Origin: Lysinibacillus sp. BPa_S21
GTDB taxonomy: Bacteria > Bacillota > Bacilli > Bacillales_A > Planococcaceae
Assembly: GCF_023337795.1 (NCBI RefSeq)
Contig: NZ_JALIRS010000017.1
Location: forward strand, 1-63,457
Reading direction: 5' to 3'
DNA: 63,457 nt
Under the pieces are notes generated by a model that saw nothing but the letters and a program-made list of their open reading frames with translations, did not search any database and had not been told where the DNA came from. The position numbers were made by a program, and so were the translations under genes. This document shows positions 28,613-36,213 of the stretch, piece by piece (position 1 is the stretch's first letter; each line of letters opens with the position of its first letter).

Positions 28613-30049
28613 TCACAACCTTTTAGATTGTGGTTCATATGCATTTAAGGAAACAGACTTTTTTATGACACGTCTTATTTCTGAAAGAGTTGAGAACTCT
28701 CCCAAAGCAAATAGTTGCATCATAATATTTCCTAGAACACTGGATTCAACAGGACCAGCTACCACTTTCTTGTTTGTTACATTTGCCGTCATTTGGCATA
28801 ATAACTCGTCTTGAATACCGCCTCCTACCATATGAATCTGCTTTATCTTTTTACCAGTGATACTCTCAAGGTTAAGTAATTGATTGTTAAATTCTTGTGT
28901 TAACCCGTTATAGATAGCAATTGCCCACTCACCAAGATTTTCAGGTTTACCTTGTCCTGTAGAGATGCAATAGGAATCGATAGCTTCCATAACATTATCC
29001 GGCGATAAGAATAAAGAATGATTTGGATTAATAAAAAAGCTTTTATTCGATAACTTCGCAGCATTAATAATATCAGCAAAATCTATTTTTCCTGTAAACG
29101 TTTCATTATAGTGCTTTTTTAATTGTTGCAATAAAAACATGCCATTAATATTTTTAAGAAATCTGATAGTATTTAATACTCCTCCTTCATTGCTAAAAGA
29201 CTCTTTCAAAGATTTCTTATTAACTATAGGATTTTGGATTTCAAGTCCTAATAACGACCAAGACCCACAAATTAAATATGCACTATCTTCATGTTCTAAA
29301 GGTATTCCAGCAACAGCACTAGCAGTATCATGACTTCCTACTGAGATAACAGGAACCGAATTACTCAATCCAATTTTCCTCATATGTTTTTTATCTAACA
29401 TTCCGTAAATCTCGCCAGGGAAAATGATTTCCTGAAAAAGGTGTTTAGGAAATCCTAATCGCTTAATAATGTCATAATCCCATTGCTTGCCCTCTACATT
29501 CAAAAGCTGACTAGTTGATGCAATTGTATATTCCGTCTTTTTGTTTCCTGTTAAAAAATGATTAAATAAATCAGGCATAAACAATAAATATTCAGCCTGT
29601 TGATTTAGCTCTGGGTTATTTTTGATTTCAGTGAATAATTGATAAACTGTATTAAAGGGTAAAAATTGTATGCCTGTTTTAGAATAGAATTCTTCAAATT
29701 GAATTGGCAATTTTGAAGAGATACCTTCTGTTCTAGTATCCCGATAATGGAATGGCCAATGAATAGGTTTCCCTTCTTTATCTAAAAAACAGTAATCAAC
29801 TCCCCAAGTATCAATTCCGATACTATCAAATTTCACCATATTCTTCGAAGCCAATTCTAAACCACTCAGTATGTGTTTATACAAAAGTTCAAGATTCCAA
29901 TGTAAATGATTATTTATTGTAACTGGTTCATTTTTAAAACGATAAATCTCTTCTAAAATGATCTTTTCTCCATCATAAACCCCTGCTATTAGTCTTCCGC
30001 TTGATGCTCCAAAATCAAAAGCTAAACATTTTCTGTATTTAGTCATCAT
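28613..30049 (-). CDS. FGGY-family kinase, rhamnulokinase-like
   Basis: The 478-residue protein starts with the ATP-binding segment LAFDFGASSGRLIAG (about 9-23) and has IGIDTWGVDYCFL (about 77-89), typical of RhaB-like kinases. VISVGSHDTASAVAGIP (about 243-259) and MVGGGIQDELLCQ (about 405-417) complete the FGGY fold. RhaB-type enzymes phosphorylate ketoses at C1. It is divergent from the aldolase gene and shares a promoter region with it, so its product should be the aldolase substrate. There is no rhaA or fucI isomerase near it, so the ketose probably comes from the polyol dehydrogenases. The start is ATG 30049 or the next codon. Confidence 0.88.
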   Translation of the reverse strand: MMTKYRKCLAFDFGASSGRLIAGVYDGEKIILEEIYRFKNEPVTINNHLHWNLELLYKHILSGLELASKNMVKFDSIGIDTWGVDYCFLDKEGKPIHWPFHYRDTRTEGISSKLPIQFEEFYSKTGIQFLPFNTVYQLFTEIKNNPELNQQAEYLLFMPDLFNHFLTGNKKTEYTIASTSQLLNVEGKQWDYDIIKRLGFPKHLFQEIIFPGEIYGMLDKKHMRKIGLSNSVPVISVGSHDTASAVAGIPLEHEDSAYLICGSWSLLGLEIQNPIVNKKSLKESFSNEGGVLNTIRFLKNINGMFLLQQLKKHYNETFTGKIDFADIINAAKLSNKSFFINPNHSLFLSPDNVMEAIDSYCISTGQGKPENLGEWAIAIYNGLTQEFNNQLLNLESITGKKIKQIHMVGGGIQDELLCQMTANVTNKKVVAGPVESSVLGNIMMQLFALGEFSTLSEIRRVIKKSVSLNAYEPQSKRL

Positions 30050-30069
30050 AGTCTCACCATCCCTATTTC

Positions 30070-30099
30070 ATTTTACTCCACACCCCGCTCAAAAAACAA
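30070..30099 (-). promoter_or_regulatory. Candidate promoter of the kinase gene
   Basis: On the minus strand TTGTTT (30094-30099), 18 bp and TAAAAT (30070-30075) form a moderate sigma-A promoter. Its -35 overlaps the left half of the inverted repeat at 30097-30107. Confidence 0.45.
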
Positions 30100-30142
30100 C
30101 ATAAACAGACATTAACAAAGAAATATATTTTTGTTTATGTTG
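30097..30142. promoter_or_regulatory. 11-bp inverted repeat, likely operator of the island
   Basis: CAACATAAACA (30097-30107) is the exact reverse complement of TGTTTATGTTG (30132-30142). The left arm lies on the -35 of the kinase promoter and the right arm on the -35 of the aldolase promoter. A repressor bridging the two arms could silence both directions. The DeoR-family regulator next door is the natural candidate. Confidence 0.6.
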
Positions 30143-30168
30143 ACAAAGAAGAATTAAAGACATAGAAT
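30140..30168 (+). promoter_or_regulatory. Promoter of the aldolase operon
   Basis: A perfect TTGACA (30140-30145), 17 bp and TAGAAT (30163-30168) form a strong sigma-A promoter 40 bp before the aldolase start. Confidence 0.75.
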
Positions 30169-30207
30169 CTAATCTAAGATTTAGAAATTAATAAGGAGAG
30201 ATCTTTA

Positions 30208-30885
30208 ATGAATGTTTCAGAACAATTTTTAAAAGAGCAAATATGTGATATAGGAAAAAGAATGTATATGAAAGACATGGGGGCTGCAAATGATGGAAAC
30301 ATTTCTCTTAAAATTTCAGAAAATTCTTTCTTATGTACCCCTACAGGAGTTTCTAAAGGGTTCATGACCCCAGATATGATATGCAAGATTAATAATCAAG
30401 GAGAGTTAATTGAAGAAAATTCATTAAACACAAAGCCATCCTCGGAAATTAAGATGCATTTACGTGTTTATAAGGAACGGCCCGACGTAACAGCGGTTGT
30501 ACATGCTCATCCCTTATATGCAACTGCCTTCGCTATTTGCGGTATACCACTTAACAAGCAAATCATGCCGGAATCGACTATTTTTTTAGGAGAAGTTCCT
30601 ATTGCGGAATATGGGACTCCCTCCACAGAAGAGTTACCTAATTCAATCGTTCCTTACCTTCAAAATCATGATGCCATTTTATTAGCCAATCATGGTGCGC
30701 TTACTTGTGGTATCGACTTAATGAGTGCGTATTTCAAAATGGAGTCCATGGAATTTTATGCGAAGCTTCTTTATCTAACTTCAGCAATTGGAGAACCAAA
30801 GGAGTTAACAAAAGAACAAGTAACAACATTGGTTCAATTACGCGAGGAGAAATTCAAAGTTCCTGGTCGTTTTCCTAATCTCTAG
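30208..30885 (+). CDS. Class II (zinc) aldolase, ketose-1-phosphate type
   Basis: The 225-residue protein belongs to the FucA/AraD/RhaD-type class II aldolases. The substrate loop AANDGNISLKI (about 27-37), the phosphate region TPTGVSKGFM (about 44-53), the catalytic Glu in SSEIKMHL (about 79-86), the zinc His pair in VVHAHPLYATA (about 97-107) and the third His in LANHGALTCG (about 154-163) are present. It most resembles fuculose-phosphate aldolase in size. The expected reaction is cleavage of a ketose-1-phosphate to DHAP and an aldehyde. An epimerase is the alternative, but the adjacent C1 kinase and aldehyde dehydrogenase favour an aldolase. An AAGGAGAG site precedes the ATG. Confidence 0.87.
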   Translation: MNVSEQFLKEQICDIGKRMYMKDMGAANDGNISLKISENSFLCTPTGVSKGFMTPDMICKINNQGELIEENSLNTKPSSEIKMHLRVYKERPDVTAVVHAHPLYATAFAICGIPLNKQIMPESTIFLGEVPIAEYGTPSTEELPNSIVPYLQNHDAILLANHGALTCGIDLMSAYFKMESMEFYAKLLYLTSAIGEPKELTKEQVTTLVQLREEKFKVPGRFPNL

Positions 30886-30947
30886 GGATATACAAATAAC
30901 TAGTTTTTTATTTTTAAAAATACATTTTGCAAGGAGATGTAAGAACT

Positions 30948-32390
30948 ATGAGAAAATATTTACAAATGTACATTGATGGGCGATTTGTTAGTTCTAGCTC
31001 GGGTAAGCTAACACAAGTCATTAATCCAGCAACGGAAGAAATTATTTCAGAGGTTCCTAAAGGAACTGTGGAAGATGTACGACTAGCTATTGATTCTGCT
31101 GAGAAAGCACAGAAGGATTGGGCCAAGCTTCCTTCGATTGAGAGAGGAAGGTACTTGCAAGCAATTTCTAGAGAAATACGTGAAAATGCTCCGACCTTAT
31201 CACGCACAATATCAGAGGAAATGGGGAAGACTCTTTCCCTCGCTGAAACAGAGGTCAACTTTACTGCAGATTATATAGACTATATGGCAGGCTGGGCAAG
31301 ACGCTATGAAGGAGAAATCGTACAAAGTGATAGACCAAATGAGCAAATTTTTATTCATAAAGAACCGATTGGCGTTATAGCTGGTATTTTACCATGGAAT
31401 TTCCCATTTTTCTTAGTTGCTCGTAAAGCAGCACCTGCTTTAATCACAGGTAATACGATTGTTCTAAAGCCAAGTGATTTATCCCCTAATAATGCGTTAG
31501 AGTTTGCAAAGATCATTGATAAAGTAGGCTTACCTAAAGGAGTTATCAATATAGTAACAGGTAGCGGAACGACCCTTGGACAAGAACTGGCTGGCAATTC
31601 AAAGATAGGGATGGTGAGTTTAACAGGAAGCTACAATGCTGGTGCTGCTGTTATGAGGGCAGCGGCAGAAAATATTACAAAAGTTTCTTTAGAGTTGGGA
31701 GGAAAAGCGCCTGCTATCGTTATGGATGATGCTGATATAGATTTAGCAGTACGTTCAATTGTAGCCTCTCGTGTCATTAATACAGGACAAGTATGTAACT
31801 GCACAGAACGTGTTTATGTTCATAAAGACATTGCAGACGAATTTATTAAAAAAGTAACAAAGTCCATGTCCGAGGTAACCTATGGGGACCCATTAATTGA
31901 TAAAGAAATTGATATGGGACCCCTTTCTAGTAAAGAGGCACTCGAGTCGGTAGAAAAAATGGTACAGGAAGCCGTCACGAATGGGGCATCAATTTTAACA
32001 GGAGGTAAGCGCTCTTCTAAGGAAAAAGGTTATTTTTATGAACCAACTGTACTTGTAAATGTAAATAATGAAATGGAAATTATGCAACAGGAGATTTTCG
32101 GTCCTGTACTTCCGATTGCTACTTTCAATAACTTAGATGAAGCACTTGAACTAGCTAATGATTGTGAGTACGGTCTAACATCCTCTATTTTCACCCAAAA
32201 CTTAGATGTAACAATACGCGCAAGTAAGGAATTAGAGTTTGGAGAAACGTATGTTAATCGTGAAAACTTTGAAGCTATACAAGGTTTCCATGCTGGATGG
32301 AAAAAGTCAGGTATCGGTGGTGCAGATGGAAGACATGGTCTCGAAGAATATTTACAAACGCATGTTGTCTACCTTCAAAGTAAATATTAA
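30948..32390 (+). CDS. aldA: Lactaldehyde/glycolaldehyde dehydrogenase (AldA-like)
   Basis: The start is ATG 30948 (MRKYLQMYIDGRF), after AAGGAG; a TTG 21 bp earlier overlaps that site. The 480-residue protein follows E. coli AldA closely: ADYIDYMAGWARRYEGEI, GILPWNFPFFLVARK, LELGGKAPAIVMDDAD, RVINTGQVCNCTERVY with the catalytic Cys, and NRENFEAIQGFHAGWKKSG near the end. AldA oxidises L-lactaldehyde and glycolaldehyde with NAD. That is the aldehyde pair expected from a ketose-1-phosphate aldolase acting on 6-deoxyhexuloses or pentuloses. It lies 62 bp after the aldolase gene. Confidence 0.9.
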   Translation: MRKYLQMYIDGRFVSSSSGKLTQVINPATEEIISEVPKGTVEDVRLAIDSAEKAQKDWAKLPSIERGRYLQAISREIRENAPTLSRTISEEMGKTLSLAETEVNFTADYIDYMAGWARRYEGEIVQSDRPNEQIFIHKEPIGVIAGILPWNFPFFLVARKAAPALITGNTIVLKPSDLSPNNALEFAKIIDKVGLPKGVINIVTGSGTTLGQELAGNSKIGMVSLTGSYNAGAAVMRAAAENITKVSLELGGKAPAIVMDDADIDLAVRSIVASRVINTGQVCNCTERVYVHKDIADEFIKKVTKSMSEVTYGDPLIDKEIDMGPLSSKEALESVEKMVQEAVTNGASILTGGKRSSKEKGYFYEPTVLVNVNNEMEIMQQEIFGPVLPIATFNNLDEALELANDCEYGLTSSIFTQNLDVTIRASKELEFGETYVNRENFEAIQGFHAGWKKSGIGGADGRHGLEEYLQTHVVYLQSKY

Positions 32391-32448
32391 ATATAGTAGT
32401 AGATATTATTTTTTCTGAAAATATAGATAACAAAAAGGGAGGATAATT

Positions 32449-33525
32449 ATGTCAGATGTTGCTAGTAAAATGAAAGCGGTTGTATGTCATGGTCCTGGTG
32501 AATATTTACTTGAAACTGTGAATGTACCTTCTCCTGAAGCAGGTGAAGTTCTTATTAAAGTAGAAGCCTGTGGTATTTGTGCAGGCGATGTAAAAGCTTG
32601 GGATGGAGCCCCAATGTTTTGGGGCGGAGAGGATGGACAGCCTAGTTATGTAAAAACTCCAGTCATCCCTGGGCATGAATTTATAGGTACGATTGTCAAG
32701 GTAGGTACGAACGTGACAGAGTTTTCTGTTGGAGACCGCCTTATTTCAGAACAAATTGTCCCTTGTAATACTTGTCGATATTGTAAGCGCGGTCAATACT
32801 GGATGTGTGAAAAGCATGATATATATGGTTTTCAGTTCAATGTGAATGGCGGAATGGCCGAATATATGAAGTTTCCAGTAAATGCGATTAACCATAAAGT
32901 TCCTCATGATTTGCCTATTGAAAAAGCTATTCTCATCGAACCATATGCGTGTTCAATGCATGCAGTAAATCGAGCTAATATTCAAATAGGAGATTTTGTT
33001 GTCATCTCAGGTGCCGGAACGTTGGGACTAGGAATGGTAGCAGCAGCTAAGCTACGAAGTCCTGGTACATTAATAGTTTTAGATATACGAGATGATCGAC
33101 TGGAGCTTGCTAAACAATTTGGTGCAGATATCGTTCTCAACCCTTCAAAGGTGAATGTAGTAGAAGAAATTAAAAATATGACTGAGGGTTATGGATGTGA
33201 TATTTATATCGAAGCAACTGGTGCACCCGCTAGTGTAATTCAGGGTTTACACGCCATCCGGAAGCTTGGGCGCTTTGTGGAGTTTAGTGTGTTTTCAAGT
33301 CCGGTAACCGTCGATTGGAGTATTATAGGTGATCGTAAAGAGCTTGATATTTTAGGTGCGCACTTAGGACCCTACTGTTATCCAAATGTTATTAATGGAA
33401 TTGCATCTGGCGCACTCCCTACTGAAGGGGTAGTTACTCATAAGCTCCCTCTAGAAGAGTTTAAGAAAGGTTTTGAAATGGTGAAAAGCGGAACAAACTC
33501 TTTAAAAGTAATTTTAATACCATAG
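32449..33525 (+). CDS. Zinc-dependent polyol dehydrogenase, erythritol/L-threitol dehydrogenase-like
   Basis: The 358-residue medium-chain dehydrogenase has the catalytic zinc Cys in EACGICAGDVKAW (about 40-52), GHEF (about 76-79), a structural-zinc Cys set in PCNTCRYCKRGQYWMC (about 104-119) and a Rossmann loop GAGTLGLGM (about 189-197). The sequence style matches enzymes annotated as erythritol/L-threitol dehydrogenase, and it should oxidise a secondary hydroxyl of a polyol to a ketose. It sits between aldA and the polyol transporter. The exact substrate is not fixed by sequence; a pentitol or 6-deoxyhexitol would fit the downstream enzymes better than a tetritol. Confidence 0.82.
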   Translation: MSDVASKMKAVVCHGPGEYLLETVNVPSPEAGEVLIKVEACGICAGDVKAWDGAPMFWGGEDGQPSYVKTPVIPGHEFIGTIVKVGTNVTEFSVGDRLISEQIVPCNTCRYCKRGQYWMCEKHDIYGFQFNVNGGMAEYMKFPVNAINHKVPHDLPIEKAILIEPYACSMHAVNRANIQIGDFVVISGAGTLGLGMVAAAKLRSPGTLIVLDIRDDRLELAKQFGADIVLNPSKVNVVEEIKNMTEGYGCDIYIEATGAPASVIQGLHAIRKLGRFVEFSVFSSPVTVDWSIIGDRKELDILGAHLGPYCYPNVINGIASGALPTEGVVTHKLPLEEFKKGFEMVKSGTNSLKVILIP

Positions 33526-33868
33526 ATAAAAATTGGGTTCCTCCCCAAAAAACAATACATCCAAAGGTTAGGAACCCTTTTCATTTTCGCATAGTTTTGT
33601 AGCTGAGCGGCTGCTATCGAATATTTCCCCTCTTACAGTTGAATAGTTAAATACGATTGTAGAGTCTCTTTTTGTAAGCAGACAGTAACTAAATTAAAGA
33701 TCTCAAACTAGAGCGCCACTTCAAATGGTCACGGCAATTAATCTGTCTGAAGTTAAATCGACAGAAATCAATGGCTAGCCCCCTGCATCCTGCAGGTTTA
33801 TGGCACAGTTCAAAAGCGTGAGACAATGATCAAGGCGTTATGATAAAAAGGATTAAGGAGGAAACATT
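33526..33868. other. Intergenic region with a terminator-like hairpin
   Basis: GGGTTCCT (33535-33542) pairs with AGGAACCC (33570-33577), followed by TTTTCATTTT, just after the dehydrogenase gene. The 27-nt loop is long, so it may be a partial terminator. The remaining 290 bp hold no gene and presumably the promoter for the transporter; no clear -35/-10 pair was found. Confidence 0.5.
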
Positions 33869-35155
33869 ATGAATCGTAGCTTAACTGCATCTCCTTCAAA
33901 GCAAATCTTTGGTTTACCAATAGCGTTAATTTGGGGATATGTTGCTATTGCGTTCTTTATGACAGGAGACGGAATTGAACAAGCATTTTTATCAAAATAT
34001 ATAGTTGATTTAGGGTTTTCTACTCAACAAGCCTCATTAGTCTTTACTGTATACGGACTCACTGTTGCCGTGGCATCTTGGCTTTCAGGAGTATTGGCAG
34101 AGATAATTGGGCCACGTCGTACAATGATCATAGGTTTTGTATTTTGGATTATTTTCCATGTTGGTTTTTTAACATTAGGTCTTGAGCAAAAAAACTTTAC
34201 TATGATGCTGACTATGTATGGGATACGCGGTATTGCCTATCCGATGTTTATTTACGGCTTTGTAGTTTGGATTGCCTATGCTGCTCCAAAACAAAGATTA
34301 GCTTCTGCAATGGGTTGGTTTTGGTGTATGTATTCAGTAGGAGTAGGAGTCTTCGGTACCTATCTGCCAAGCTTTTCGATTCCTGCAATTGGATTTATGG
34401 GTACATTATGGTCAGCAATTCTCTTTATTGCCATCGGTGGCTTAATGGCGATGTTTTTAATAAAAGATGACTTTAATAGTTATAAACAACATACGACAAA
34501 TGAAGGACCACTGCGAGAATTACTAAGAGGGATTACAATTGCGAAAAACCTACAAATTGTTATCGCTTCAGCTGTACGTATTATTAACCAAATCTCACTC
34601 TTTGGTTTTGTTGTGATACTACCAATCGTCTTTACAGAACAAATCGGATTTACAATGTCCGAATGGCTGCGTATTTGGGGAGCTGTTTATGCAACAACTA
34701 TTTTCACAAACCTAATGTGGGGTATTCTTGGAGATAAACTCGGATGGGTTAGACAGGTAAGATGGTTTGGTTGTATAGGTATGGCTATCGCTACATTAAT
34801 TTTTTACTATTTACCAATATCCTTTGGGCCAAATATTTGGGTTGGCTTATTTGTAGCTATATTCTTTGGGTTTGCCATTGCTGCATTCGTACCAATGTCT
34901 GCTATTTTCCCAACACTTGAACCATCCCATAAGGGTGCAGCAGTATCCATGCACAATTTATCAGCAGGCTTAAGTAACTTTGTTGGACCAGCAATTGTAA
35001 CAGCTGTTGTGCCGATCGCTGGAGTTGAAGGTGCTATTTGGACACTTACTGCATTGTATATAGTCGGCTTTATACTGACATTCTTCATGAAAGTTGATCA
35101 AAACTTGAGCAAATCAGCTACTGAAGACAATTCATCAGTCAAAATTGCACATTAA
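33869..35155 (+). CDS. MFS polyol transporter, RbtT/DalT/CsbX type
   Basis: The 428-residue protein has twelve hydrophobic segments. Its early region ALIWGYVAIAFFMTGDGIEQ (about 17-36) and GLTVAVASWLSGVLAEIIGP (about 63-82) resemble the ribitol/D-arabinitol/CsbX branch of the major facilitator family. It should import a sugar alcohol by proton symport. An AGGAGG site precedes the ATG. It is followed 59 bp later by an SDR dehydrogenase in the same direction. The polyol-type carrier supports entry of an alditol into this island. Confidence 0.85.
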   Translation: MNRSLTASPSKQIFGLPIALIWGYVAIAFFMTGDGIEQAFLSKYIVDLGFSTQQASLVFTVYGLTVAVASWLSGVLAEIIGPRRTMIIGFVFWIIFHVGFLTLGLEQKNFTMMLTMYGIRGIAYPMFIYGFVVWIAYAAPKQRLASAMGWFWCMYSVGVGVFGTYLPSFSIPAIGFMGTLWSAILFIAIGGLMAMFLIKDDFNSYKQHTTNEGPLRELLRGITIAKNLQIVIASAVRIINQISLFGFVVILPIVFTEQIGFTMSEWLRIWGAVYATTIFTNLMWGILGDKLGWVRQVRWFGCIGMAIATLIFYYLPISFGPNIWVGLFVAIFFGFAIAAFVPMSAIFPTLEPSHKGAAVSMHNLSAGLSNFVGPAIVTAVVPIAGVEGAIWTLTALYIVGFILTFFMKVDQNLSKSATEDNSSVKIAH

Positions 35156-35176
35156 ATTTAGATGTAGCCCTATTAA

Positions 35177-35190
35177 TGAAAGCGGTAATA
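35177..35190 (+). promoter_or_regulatory. Catabolite-responsive-element-like site
   Basis: TGAAAGCGGTAATA matches the CcpA cre consensus TGWAANCGNTNWCA at all but one defined base. It lies between the transporter and the SDR gene, an unusual place, so it may be chance or an internal roadblock site. Confidence 0.35.
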
Positions 35191-35214
35191 TCAAATGAAA
35201 GGAAGTGTAAATAA

Positions 35215-35994
35215 ATGAGTATTTTAAATAGATTTAGTCTTAAAGATAAGGTGTCTATTGTAACTGGAGGCGCTATGGGATTAGGAAAAGCAATGGCTCT
35301 TGCTTTAGCTCAGGCCGGTTCTCATATCGTCATAGCAGATTTAAATCTAGAGGAAGCCCAGAAAACAGCTGATCAATTCCAGCGTGATGAAGGAATAAAC
35401 ACTCTTGCGATCAAAATGGATGTAACCAATGAACAACAAGTCAATAATATGGTAACCAAGGTATTGAACCATTTCGGTAAAATAGATGTTTTATTCAATA
35501 ACGCTGGCATTACAATTCATGAAAAAGCCGAAGAGATGTCATTTAAAAATTGGAATAAAGTAATCAATATCAATTTAAATGGAGTTTTTCTAGTATCAAA
35601 AGCTGTTGGCAAAGTAATGATTGACCAAAAGCGAGGATCTATTGTGAATATATCCTCTATGTCTGGCATCATTGCTAATACTCCACAATGCCAATCTTCT
35701 TATAACACATCAAAAGCCGGTGTGATTATGCTTACGAAAAGTTTAGCAATGGAATGGGCAAAGTATAATATCAAAGTGAATACAATTGCCCCAGGATATA
35801 TGAAAACAGAGCTAACAAAGCCGTTTTTTGAACAAGGGGGCGACATGATTGATACTTGGATGAATCTAACCCCCATGGGTAGACCTGGGATACCAGATGA
35901 ACTAGGTGGTATCGCGTTATACCTAGCTTCGGAAGCTTCTTCTTTTGTTACAGGTGGTGTGTTTACTGTGGATGGTGGGTATACTGCTTTGTAG
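35215..35994 (+). CDS. Short-chain dehydrogenase, threitol/pentitol dehydrogenase-like
   Basis: The 259-residue SDR has the cofactor loop TGGAMGLGKAMA (about 17-28), the NNAGIT motif (about 92-97) and the active-site Ser, Tyr and Lys in ISSMSG and SSYNTSKAG. The ending ASSFVTGGVFTVDGGYTAL is typical. It is closest in style to polyol dehydrogenases such as D-threitol dehydrogenase. With the zinc enzyme upstream, the island has two routes from alditol to ketose, perhaps for different stereoisomers. A GGAAGTG site precedes the ATG. Confidence 0.83.
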   Translation: MSILNRFSLKDKVSIVTGGAMGLGKAMALALAQAGSHIVIADLNLEEAQKTADQFQRDEGINTLAIKMDVTNEQQVNNMVTKVLNHFGKIDVLFNNAGITIHEKAEEMSFKNWNKVININLNGVFLVSKAVGKVMIDQKRGSIVNISSMSGIIANTPQCQSSYNTSKAGVIMLTKSLAMEWAKYNIKVNTIAPGYMKTELTKPFFEQGGDMIDTWMNLTPMGRPGIPDELGGIALYLASEASSFVTGGVFTVDGGYTAL

Positions 35995-36142
35995 TTGTAG
36001 GTTATAGGGAATATTTATAAAGATTCGATGTCTTTTATATGGAATTAAGAAACTAACTACTTGAACATAGCATGCCACTTAATAAAGAGAAATGTTCGGT
36101 GAGTGAAAACCACTTTCTTTTAAAAAAACAAGATAGAAAAAT

Positions 36143-36183
36143 GACAAAAGGCATTGAGAGTTTACGTCTCTATGCCTTTTGTC
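36143..36183. terminator. Terminator between the SDR and SLH protein genes (likely bidirectional)
   Basis: A long stem (GACAAAAGGCAT at 36143-36154 with ATGCCTTTTGTC at 36172-36183, with further pairing inside) separates two convergent genes. On the minus strand it is followed by ATTTTTCTATC. Confidence 0.8.
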
Positions 36184-36213
36184 GTGTTTGATACTGAAAA
36201 GGGTCTCGATTTA

